From contig JAFCMP010000013.1 in NCBI GenBank assembly GCA_017506865.1, forward strand, positions 620,001-684,000: a stretch of 64,000 bases of DNA. Direction: 5' to 3'. Source of the stretch: Tribonema minus. Taxonomy: Eukaryota; Sar; Xanthophyceae; Tribonematales; Tribonemataceae. The notes beneath the pieces are model-generated. The model ran no database searches. It saw only the letters and a list, made by a program, of their open reading frames with translations, and was not told the DNA's origin. The position numbers and the translations under genes were made by a program. Below are positions 35,671-47,300 of the stretch, piece by piece. The first letter of the stretch is position 1. The number at the start of each line of letters is the position of its first letter.

Positions 35671-38600
35671 AATTCAACTTCAACACGCGCGCACATAAGC
35701 AGCGAGCCCCGCGGGGGGCTCACTCCCGCTCTGTGTCGCGCGCCGTCGCTAGAAACAAGAGAGACCAAAAAGAAAAAGAGAAACAGACAGTAGAAAGCCG
35801 CGCCGCTGTCCCTTCAGTTTCCGCGGCCCCGCGGCTCCGTAGCTTAGGACCCGTAGGAACCCTCGCGCAGGCTCAGTTACAGCCCCAGCGAAATGACCCG
35901 ACTTCCCGCTGGAGTGCCGTTCGAACGGTGGCGCCGGCTCTCTGCGCCGCGGTGTCAGATTCAAGCACTATTAGGTCCATTTAGGTTTGTTTCAGCCCCC
36001 CCCCCCCCCCCCCCTTCGCGAGGGGGGGTAGGAGGGGGGGGAAGCGAAGTGCGGCGGGCGCAGTTCGGTGGTCGCTCGAACTGCGCCGCCTGCCGCACTC
36101 ACAGCAGGTACGCGGTTAGCATCGGGGTTAGAGGATGGGGCGCATATGCCATGCGTGCGCGCTCCCAGCGCGCAGGGAGCCGACGCGGCAGTGCTGAGCA
36201 CTGCTGGGGAGGTTCACGGCTCCCCCCCCCCCTCCGCTCGCGCCCCTGTTGGTTTCCCTGGCTCTCGCGCCGCCGCCGCCCGCCGCGCCCAGTGCTACGT
36301 GGCGCACACAAACAGCAGATGCCGCCGTTTGTGTGCGCTTCGGGCGCAGGCGACGCGCGCGGCGCGAGGGCCAGGAGGTTTATGTTTGGTGCCTGCTGCG
36401 TTTACCAATGGAGTGCGCGTTTTGCTGCACGCGGAAATGTGGCGGTGTCTGGTCTCTTGTTTGTGCTGCTGCCACTGGTTGATTGCAGTATTTGGCAAGG
36501 GTCTGTGGACATTGAATGCCGAGCATGGTGTTTGGGTTCGTTGTGAACTGGTCCGCTGCAGCGCCGCTGCTGCGGCGGGTTGCTGTCACAAAGCGCTGCA
36601 ATTGCAATGCGGTGCCACGGGACATGTCAACACATCCTCGCTTGCGACTGAACCTCGGCTGGTGCGAAGCTAGCAATGCATGCACAACTTCTGTTCACTT
36701 CTGGCGTTCACTAGGTCTTGTGCAAATCTGCAGAATGAAGGTTTGCAGGGTTCTATACAATGGTGACAACGCACAAACGCGCCAGGAGGGGCGGGCCGCT
36801 GGGCACGTAAATACTGCTAGATGGCACGCAGCAACTCAGGCTAGCGATATCTAAAAGATCCATGTCCTAGCATCCCCACCTCCCATGCGACCATTCTGAA
36901 CTGACGTGCAAACAATGTACGTATGGACTTGTATTTATAAAGGCCCAAGGGAGGCCGGGTTGCCTATGCAATCGAAAAGCTTGCGTCAAACAATGTACCT
37001 GGACTCAAAGCTCCAGGTGTCACTGCGGTCGTTTGGTGCACTGATGCGGTCACTACAAGTGCTCTGTTGTATGCTCAAGTGTGCCTTCATGGTCATTCGG
37101 AAGTGTCATGCAGGCACTGACGGTCGCAATGGCCCTTCGCCTCGAAAACATGCATTCATTATGAGGTATGTGTTGCCTTCATGCAGACGTACACACATGC
37201 GTGCCTCACACCTCCGCAATGCTTCCCAGTGCGACACAAAGAGCAGGTGTTGCCTACCTGTAGCTCCACACCGCCAGATGTGAACTTCAAGTGGCCAATG
37301 CAACAGGAGACCGACGCCAGGCGTGTGCGCTAGAAGTGAATGTATAGGTAGACCGGCAAGTGGTAGACCGGCAAGTGTAACTGCCGTAAACGTCGCAGCA
37401 ATGAGAATGAGCATGTAACTGCTATACTTCGAAGTATATGCTCCTACTCTTTCAAGTGCCCAAGTGTCCTAGGCCACATGGAACCGATATCCATTGTGTT
37501 GGGTCTGCATCAGCTTTGTGCCAGAGGGCAGCTTTTAGAAATCTCGTCACACACTGCTTCGTGGACAAAGCAAATTCACAAAGGCTAATTAGCATGCATC
37601 CACGCCGACCCTAATTTTCCATCTGAAGCTGCAAGAGCCTGAATGCCATCCGCGTTTTGGGGCAACAGTCTCAAACTTTGAAGCCGTCTGCGGTTTGGGT
37701 TGCAACTGGAATCATATGAAAAGCACATTTCATCCGTGTGTACGCATCCTCTGTCACACGGTTCAGCTCGTCATACAAGGCTCAATAAAGCATATGTTGC
37801 ATGATTGCAATAAGCAGAAGGGAGGTCACGGATACGACCACATTGGCTGCGCAAAAGCACACCACATGATGGTGAGACGGTATTAATTCATTAAATGGTG
37901 CATTTCATTCTGTTGTGGCTGACTGGTACTTCAACTGCAGAACTACACTTGCAGCGTGTTATCCTGTACGTCAAAGAGTAATTCACCTGCGGCCGTCATG
38001 ATGTTGAAGTACTGTGCGTGGCGATGTGAGGTGCACAAGCGACGCATGTTTTCGTGTATATTCCAAACGGTGGCCGACTTGGACTTCAAACCGTAGCTGG
38101 CTGCAATCGCAATCCCAATGCGAAGTACTTGGTTTGTACTATGGCACCTGACAATATGAGTGGTACAAGCAGCTCAAACCGCAATGTGAATATGCAGTGT
38201 CTGTCAGAATACGGCAAGGCAGATTGTGCCATTATTGGGGTCTGTGCCTTCATTGTTGTGTATATTTTTCGCTCAAGGCACAAAAAAGCCCAGACGGTTG
38301 ATGTCAAGCTTGTTGCCGAAGTCTACATAGCAGTATACCTTGTGCCAAAGTGTGTGAATGAGCATCAACCATCACTTGCAAACGACAGCGAATTTGTCGA
38401 TTATAAAGCTAACACGCAATCATATACCGCGTGAAGCATGCAACAAAACGCGCGGCACGTGTGCAAAAAAGCAGAAGTCACTCACAAGGTGCCTCTAAGA
38501 TACTGACCTGCACATTTATTGTTGCTGACGAGAGCTACGACGCACGATGGCACCACAAGCTGCTCGCACGGCAGCCCTGTGCGCTGGCACAACGGTCGTC

Positions 38601-41344
38601 CCTGTGCATAAGCTTTTCCTGTTGCAGCGGTGTCTGGAGCGCTGAAGCTCCTCTCACCATCGCGTCTTGTGGGCGAATCACATTGGCATTGCCGGACAAC
38701 GGGAGCATGGGAGCGCGGCAACAGCTAGCGCCGATGGCATAATGCCCTGCTTGCTGGTGCACACTAAACCACCATCCGTACAGAATTGTTGTACTGTGCG
38801 CAGTCCGACACTGCGGCGATATGGCCGCTGAATTTCCTCTGGACGGTACCTCAATCATGGTGTGCGGACACACATGACACACACATAAAACACACAAGTA
38901 TGCGAGGCGTGCACGCGGGCGCGCGCCCCAACGAATCAGCGCCTGTGTGCGCTGGCCGCGAGGCTCCGGGCGTGATTGGCACCATGGATGTACCGGCTAA
39001 CAATCGGGATGCTAACATACACACACACACACACACGGTCTGGCTGCCCACAAAGGCCGGCTACACACACTCTCATGTAACGGACTTGAAAACGATTCAT
39101 GATGGCAGCAGCTTGTACGCACGGCTGGCCTGGGTGCCGCCGCTGCCGCGGTGACCAGCAGCTGTGGAGCGCTGTCACAGCAGCACAGAGCACAGCATGA
39201 TGACTGGCGGCAGGCCGGCGTATCCCCTGCACGCCAGCGGGTGGAAGCGTACGCTGTGTGCCCTATTGGCCCCAACGTTGCGGGTGTTACGGCGGTTCAA
39301 CGTGATGGCGGGCGCTGTGCGCCAACACATGGAGGCCTAGGTTAATGGCTGCCATGGCCCTGATGTCGCAGCTGGGAGTCCGACGGCCTCTTCAATCGGA
39401 ACTGGCTCACAGGTGGAGTGACCCAAGAGGGTCAACAGAGCAAATGGTCTGCAGCTTGACCTATGATGGTACTGAATGTGCCCGCCTGCGAGTTGAATGC
39501 GCCATCTTGATGTGGAAATTAGACTCGAACATTTAACCTCAACTGTGAACTTTGACTGAATAGGTTCAAATCCAAATTGAAGTTGGAAAAGCGCTCAGTG
39601 CTCATCATGGAATTCTAACCAACTCCAACACTGGTCTCTTTACTAATATCATGTTGAAGCAGCGAACGCTGGCAGGGTTCAGCCAGACTTCGCCCATGTA
39701 GTTTGATGGCGAGTCCCGTTTTCCCATTTGGCAATTCAGGTCAGTTTTTCACAGTTCCGAAGCCAATCCTTGCAGTTTTGAGAAAGGCTCAGTGCTCATG
39801 GGATCTGAGTCAACTTCTGCCGTGGCCGGCCGTGCGCGTTTAACCTTGCAACAGCGTTCGCCAAAGATTTGATGCTAAGTCCCATTGTTTGCGATTTAAA
39901 CCTCATGATACTATGTGTCACACCGGCAGCTGCCAGGATTACATCATGATCTCGAGTGGTCAACAGTCAATGATATTCATGCTGCAATTTCAAATTGCCA
40001 TGCGGCGACGTTCCACAATCAGCTTTCATATGGACTGTCCCGCCACAAATGGGCAGCTGGTAGCCGTACACTCGAGTCCTAATATTAACCTTGTAATCTT
40101 CAAGCAAGTTAGCCACGGCACGTGAATCAAAATTGTATCAAGTCCATACGTACAAGTGAAACATATTCAGGAAGATCACAAAATTCAAATGCTCAGCTCG
40201 TGATACTTGCATACTCAGTCACTGACAGGCTGCTCCGAGACATGATTTTGGAGTGGACAATTGTCACAGCTCATGTAAAATGTGCATGAGCATGAACAGA
40301 CTCTCAGTGAGTTCGGTCATGCTGTCACACATGGCGCCTTTCAAATTAACAAGGTCGGTGGTGTGGCAGGTGTCTTCAACAAAACGCATCTCGGTACCTG
40401 CATGCACAACACTCAGTGGTACCTGTGCGACACTCAGCCTGTCAGTGAGTGTCATACACTGTTCAAGATCGATCAGGATCAGATTCTCTAACCATGGCAT
40501 ACCTTAATGCAGAAATGGTGCTTGTCTTGAAAGCATGCTATGCCAGTGAATGATTTTAGCTGCCTGCACCTCTTGTATCATCGTCCAAGGGGGTGCACAA
40601 CTTGCAGAACACAACAATGTCATGTTAGATCTACAGATGCTTCACATTGCAGTCATGTTGATGATCGCAGAGTGTTACTTCAACTCCAAGTGCCTACCTT
40701 GTGTGCAGCTACACGCAAATATACAAGGTGAACCTGCTCTTGACTGGCTATTGCCTCCTCAAGTACATTGTGTGCATAACTGCTGGTAAGAATTGAAGTT
40801 CGCTGGTGTATGACACATGCACGCATGAACACCATGCCTGGCGGCGTTATCCTCAGGCTGGTGAGCGATTAAAATTGCAGCGAAGTCGCAGCGTTGGAAG
40901 TTCGTTCGTGGTATGGTTGCATTAGCTGAACGTGCATTTGCGGTGCGCTTGTGCGCAAGCTGACCCTGGCCCCCCCGGGAAGCATGGCATAGTTGGCGTA
41001 CCGCCTCTGCTGCTTAGGGCCCTGCTACTGCTGCAGCTGCAGCTGCTGCCGTCAGTGTCCACCGTGCCGTCAGTGCTGAGCAGTGCTGCTGTGGGATCTC
41101 ACACGTGCACAACAACAGCCGCAGCAGCAGCAGCCACAGCCGCCGCCGCAGCAGCAGCAGCAATTACTCTGGCATTGCAACAAAGCTGCGCAGGGATAGC
41201 AAACGTCGTGCTGCAGCCACGCACGCCACCACAGTTCACCACAGACTGCACTCCACGCACTGCATGTGCCGTGTCTCCACGCATCGAGGAAGCCATGCTC
41301 AGTCACGCGAGGGCGCGCGGCGCTGCACGTGCTGGCACCAGCGC
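35671..41344. other. long intergenic region, no gene recognised
   Basis: Starts with GC-rich DNA containing C and G homopolymers (35996-36014 and others), then is AT-richer from about 36700 to 40900. Uncertain ORFs include 38054-38434 (126 codons, no ATG at its start, one hydrophobic stretch DCAIIGVCAFIVVYIF) and 39889-40125. At 40282-40491 the reading NTQWYLCDTQPVSEC vaguely recalls a peptidase motif, but I cannot support an assignment. An (AC)9 microsatellite lies at about 39019-39036. A GCAGCAGCA-rich tract at 41100-41165 borders the U2AF65 3' end. Confidence 0.4.
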
Positions 41345-44300
41345 TCAGAAGCGCTTGGCGGCGAAATCGTCATGGCCGAAGAAGGTCGCGTCGACTTGCT
41401 TGCCGTCGAACGTGCGCGAAGAGAAGGCGTTTCTGGCCTGTACGGCGCGGCGATGGGCGAGTTGCAAGTCGGTCAGCACGACAGCGCATCGAGGGCAGTG
41501 CATGAGGGTGACATTGTGTCGGGGTTGACTGCGCAGGCGGCGGGCTGGTCAAACATCCCCGCGCAGCAGTGCGTGCCAATCGAGCAGTGCCGCACGCGCT
41601 GACATGGCCGGCGCGACTTCGTCTTAGGGTTAGGGTTAGGCGCCACGTCCGGCGCGATTGTGTTGCCACAACAGCCTGCGGAGCGCTTCTGCACAACGCA
41701 CTTCTCGGCGGCCTCTTCCGCAAAGGCGCACTGTCATATGCGGAGACACGCACTTCATGTCCGACACATTGCGCCAGCACACACGACCGCAGAGCGAACG
41801 CACCTTGGTGACCACGTACTGTACGCGCTGACGCATATTTTCTTTGTTGGTTTACACATGAGCGCGCAGCGGCGCTGCACAACGCACCTTGGTGGCCGCA
41901 AACTGGATGCGCACACGTAGCTATGTCCGGCGCGCTGCGCCGGCACACGCGACTGCAGAGCGAACGCACCTTGGTGGCCACATACTGTATGCACCGACGT
42001 GTAGTTGATGCCCAGCGCATTGCGTCAGCACAGATGACTGCCGAGCGCTGCTGCACGACGCACCTTGGTGGCCTCTTCCACGGTGGAGTACTGAACAAAC
42101 ACGTAGCCCACGCCCGCGGCCGCGTTGCGCGGGATCTCAATGCCGAGCACGGTGCCGTAGCGCGAGCACTCCTCGCGCATGTCCTGAGGCGGCACGATGG
42201 TGGAATGTCACAGCATTTAAAGATGTACTTGAAGATGGAAGTGAGCTCTGCTGTTGCGGTGAACTAAATGAGGATTGGCATCCCGGTTTTTGGAGATGCA
42301 CTTGAAGATGGAAGTGAGTGCGGCTGTCGCGGTGAATGACACGAGGGTTGACATCACAGTAGTTGACGATGTACTTGAAGATGGAAGTGAGCGCTGCTGT
42401 CGCGGTGAATGACCAGCGCGAGCACTCCTCGCGCATGTCCTGCAGCGGCACGAGGGTTGAATGTCACACTGTTGAAGACGTGCTTGAAGATGTGAGTGAA
42501 CTCTGCTGCCGGGGTAGATAACCACTAGGCGTATGAGTTGACGTCACACTGTTTGAAGAGGTACTTCGATGGAAGTGAGCTCTGCTATCGCGGTAGATGA
42601 CCATTAGGCGTAGTGGTGATCCGTGTGTGATGCACTTCAGGTGCTGCCTATGTTTGAGCCATGCCACTTTTGCTGTTGCAGAAGGTGCTGCACAAGCACC
42701 ACACGCTCTGCGCCATGGCTGCCATCACACGATTACGAGCTTCACGTCACGGCCATAATACGAGTTCTACACAAACAAAATGCACATGCCTCAATGACCT
42801 CCTGGTACGACTCGTCGTCCACGAGTTCGTCCGCGTTCACAACGCTGCCGCTGCGCACCACGATCGACGGCGGCGGTAACTGTAACTGCTGTAACTGTCG
42901 CACACACTTGCGCGCGAGCCATTTCACAGTAACACTACACGTGCCACACATTCATGCATACCTCAATGACCTCCTGGTACGACTCGTCGTCCACGAGCTC
43001 GTCTGCGTTGACGACGCTGCCGATGCGCACCACGGTCGACGGCGGCGGGCCCGCCGCCTGCTGCTCCATGACGTTGCCCAGCACGTTGCTGTCGGCGAGC
43101 GTCTCGAACCACGACTTGGTGGGCTGCGATGCGTGAGGACGGCGATGTGTGGCGGGGGGGGGGGGGGGCGCACATGAGGCAACTGGCTAGCGGCTAGTAG
43201 CAAGTACATGTTCCAAACAAACCACGACTTGGTGGGCTGCGATAGGCGAGGGACGACGATGTGTGACAGGAAGGGGGGTGCATTTGAGGCGATTGGCTGG
43301 CACTTGGTCGGCTGCTGTGCGCGAGAAAGACGATATGTGAAGGGGAGGAGCGCATGTGAGGCGACCAACTGGGTAGTGGTATCTGGTCCAAACGGGACAT
43401 GAGCGCAGCAGAGTGCGTGCCTTCTCGAAGCGGTTAAGAGCGCCCCCGTTGTTATAGAGGCACCGCCACAGTTGTTCAATTTGACTAACCATGACATTGT
43501 CGAACGGTCGTCACTCGCGCATGCAGTTGCGTGCCTGGGGAATATTATGCCAGCTGCTACTGCAAGGGCGGGTGCCCTGGCGGCCCTGTTCAGGGGGCGC
43601 TGCTGGGTGGCTTCAGGAAAGTGTCGTAGTACACTTACAGCAGAGGCTGCAGGCGTTTTGTCAGCTCACTATCGTGTCACTATCGTGAGGTCAGGCAATG
43701 CGGCGTTCAAACAAGATACGCGCGTCAACCCAACCCTAACCCTAACCCTAACCCTACGCGCAAGTCTCACCGTCACGGGGCCGGCGTACTTCGAGGGGCG
43801 CGCAAAGGTGAGCGTGGAGCTGCCAAAGGGTATGTTGTTGAGGAACAGCGCGTGCGTCGCCTCCTCCATCGAGCGGAACTCCAGGAAGCTGAAGCGCGCG
43901 TTCATGCGCACGTGCACGATCGGGTTGCCGGGCGCTGCGCGCGGAGAGAGGCAGGCGCAAAGAGGTGAAGTGTGATAACTTGAAATTGAGGACGAGCGCG
44001 TGCGTCACCTCCTCCAACAGCACGAACTCCAGGAAGCTGAAGCGCGCGTTCATGCGCACGTGCACGATCGGGTTGCCGGGCGCTGCGCGCGGCGAGAGGT
44101 GCACAACGAGGTGAAGTTTGTGTGAGAACTTGAAGTTGAGGGAGAGCGCGTGAGTCGCCTCCTCCCCACATTTATGCGCACGTGCACGATCGGGTTGCCG
44201 GGCGTTGCGCGGGCGCGCGCGCGTGGAGAGAGGCAGGCGCAAGAGGTGAAGTTCTGTATGAGAACTTCAATTACGGAGCAGATCTGGAGTGTGAAGAGTG

Positions 44301-47300
44301 CGAGGCGCGTTCCATTGGGAGAGTTGAAGTTTGTGTTAACTTCTCACGCACACATGTGCAGTGTGAGAGGCCCTGGAGTGTGGGTGTGAGAGGGGGGGGG
44401 TATCGAACATGCAAGCTCCTGTTCACAAACGTCCAGCTGTACACACCGCACTGTGCCCTCAGCTGCTGTTCATCCATCGGCCTCTGCAGCCGACTCCATG
44501 ACTGTACGCCGACAAGTGCGAGCTCTGCAGCAGAGCACTGCCAAGCCGTGACCACGTGACATCCAAGGCGCAATCCTTGCATAATGCGCAAAGCGCAATG
44601 AAGTGCATGCAATCCTAGACAAGGTTAAGGGTGAGCCCGTGTGCTGAGCAGCTGTGCGGACTTTGTAGCAGCACCACTTCAAGCAGGGCACTGCCGAGCC
44701 GTGACCACGTGACACCCTCAAGGCGCAGTCCTTGATATGCCACGCGGACTGCGATCTGGTGCACGTGACCCTAACCCTAACCCTAACCCTAACCTAGGTC
44801 TAGCTCACGCACTGAGCATCTGTGCCGACCTGCAGACAGCGCCACTTCAGGCACACCTTGGGATAAAGCGTCACCTCTGTGGTGGTGCAACCCTAACCCT
44901 AGGTTTGGCCCACGCACTGCGCGTCTGTGCCGCCCTGTGGTCAGCCTCGCTCCGGGGGCAGTCCCGTAACGGCGGCGGCACTTGACGTCGCGCGAAGGAC
45001 ATTTTGGTGCACGCAATGGAACGCCCCCCCCCCTGACGATGCGTGACGAATGTAGCACCGCACACAACCCTGACCTTAGGGTTTAACCCACGCCCCAGGT
45101 GGGCCCCTAACCCTAGGGTGTAACGCGCACGCGGAGCAATGTCACATACCTGTGGTGAGCCCCACTTGCTGCATGGCGCTGCCCAGGAACTGCTGCACGT
45201 CATCAAAACACCAAGGCTGCAAGCGCGCTGAGCAATGTCACGCTGCGTCATCAAAACCCTAAACCTAGGGCTGAAAGCGCGCTGAGCAATGTCACACACC
45301 TGTGGTGAGCCCCACTTGCTGCATGGCGCTGCCCAGGAACTGCTGCACGTCATCAAAACACCAAGGCTGCAAGCGCGCTGAGCAATGTCACGCTGCGTCA
45401 TCAAAAAACCCTAAACCTAGGGCTGAAAGCGCGCTGAGCAATGTCACGCACCTGTGGTGAGCCCCACTTGCTGCATGGCGCTGCCCAGGAACTGCTGCAG
45501 CGCGTCGGCCTGAGCCTCCAGGGGAACGTTCCCCACAAAGATCTCGCGGTTCGTCTGCGCGGCGCAACGATGCGAGGCAGGGGTACATGTGAGGCAAGTG
45601 GAATTGCCGCAGCGGCTGCGACCACGAATATTGGTGGAAGGCATTTTGTGGCCAACCACACCTTGTCACCTAGAGCTCTACGATCTTTTGATACGTTATC
45701 ATGAGGAGCAGCAGTGCTCTGGGATGCAGAGCAGCAGCCTGGTGGCCTGCTACCTACATGGTCTGCATGCGTCCTGAGGCAAACGGAGGCGGCGGCACTA
45801 AGGGCAAAGAGGCTGCAGCAGTCGGACGATCAGCAATGCTCAGCAAACAGCGAGCAGCAACACTCAGTAGCCTGCCATCAAACCACACTGCATAGCAGGC
45901 CCATCTTTTATTCGGGCAAGCGCGTCAGACGCCATGTGCAAGTGCTGCACTGCAGTTACGCCGAAAGCAAAGAGTACCAGACGCATCGGCCTCTGCATGG
46001 TGCCACAGGTTGATCCCAGTTGTGGAAACTAAAGGCGTTGGGAGGGGCTGCAAACCCTTGCCGAGCTTCGGCGACCGCATGCACGCATGGGATTTCGAAT
46101 GACGGTGCTTGTCATGTGTGCCCTGAAGTGTGCAAGGCCGCGTTACGCAAAGAAACCTGTTGAAACCTGGGGATGAGGGTCAATGAGCGCAACCTCCACC
46201 GGTGCAACAACAGCGCAAGCCTGCTACAACTTCTCTATGATTCCGATAATCATGCTTATCGAGTGTGCTCTGCAGTGCGGGAGCGCTTGGCCGCAAAAGA
46301 CTGCTCCCATATACCTGCATGCCTTGGTATTGGGGTCTGATGCAGCGGCAGCGCATGCCCGCTTCAACCATGATTCCAATGATCATCATGCTTCTCGTGT
46401 GTGCTATGCATCGCGTAACCGCCCAGCCCCAAAAAGAATTACTTCTACATCATATACCTCATATACCTACATACCTTGGTATTGGGGTCCACGAGCGCCG
46501 TCGCCGCCGCGACCGTTGCGATCGTCTCCGGGGCCTGGCCGGTCAGGATCTGCCACGTCTTGCACATGTCCGGCGGGCCGCGGTAGCTGCTGGGGCGCTG
46601 CTCAAAACAACGGAAGGGCGCAGAGTCAGAGTCCAACTCCGAGTCGAGGCTGCATTGGCTGCTCAGCGCAGCACAAGCACACAGGGTCCGAGTCTCGTTA
46701 CGAGTCGACCGTGACATGCACGTGTGGCTACGAATGCCGCTGTGGTTAGGGTTAGGGTTAGGGTTAGGGCGCTGCCCCGCACAGCGAAAGCGCACAGCGT
46801 CGGAGCCAGGACAGACATAGGCAGCTGCGCAACAGGGTAGTCGAGGCACCAAGTCAGCCAACACCAGCCGGCCAATCGCTCTGCACACCTGACGGGTGCC
46901 TCAGGTTTCACGTGAGTGTACAGCGAGGAGCGCGCGGAAGTGCGTCACACGCGAAGTTTACCTGAATCTTCAAGAACTGGCCCATGAACGGTATGCCCGT
47001 CATGTTGAGCGCCGCCGTGGACTCCTCTGTGGAGCGGAACGTGGCGAACGCGAACTTCTGGCTCACGCGCACGTTGGCGATGGGGTCGCCGGGCGCTGAG
47101 GCGCGGACACAGCGGCAGCGATCAGCAGCAGTAGCAGCAGTGCTCAGTAATGGCGATTCGTGACTGCATCGGCGCCACTGTTGATGGCCGCCCTGCGACG
47201 CCGTTGAAAAAATTGACCGTAAAGTGCCGCTTGCTAGCGATTCTGGACCGTGGCGAACGCGAACTTCTGGCTCACGCGCACGTTGACGATGGGATCGCCG

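Noticed and set aside
36068..36673. 201-codon plus-strand ORF
   Set aside because: GC-rich DNA with overlapping long frames on both strands; no domain, signal or conserved-looking segment.
40264..40500. Possible ubiquitin-peptidase-like fragment (NTQWYLCDTQPVSEC)
   Set aside because: Only a faint resemblance. Open frames of similar length exist on both strands, and no catalytic motif or splice partners were found.
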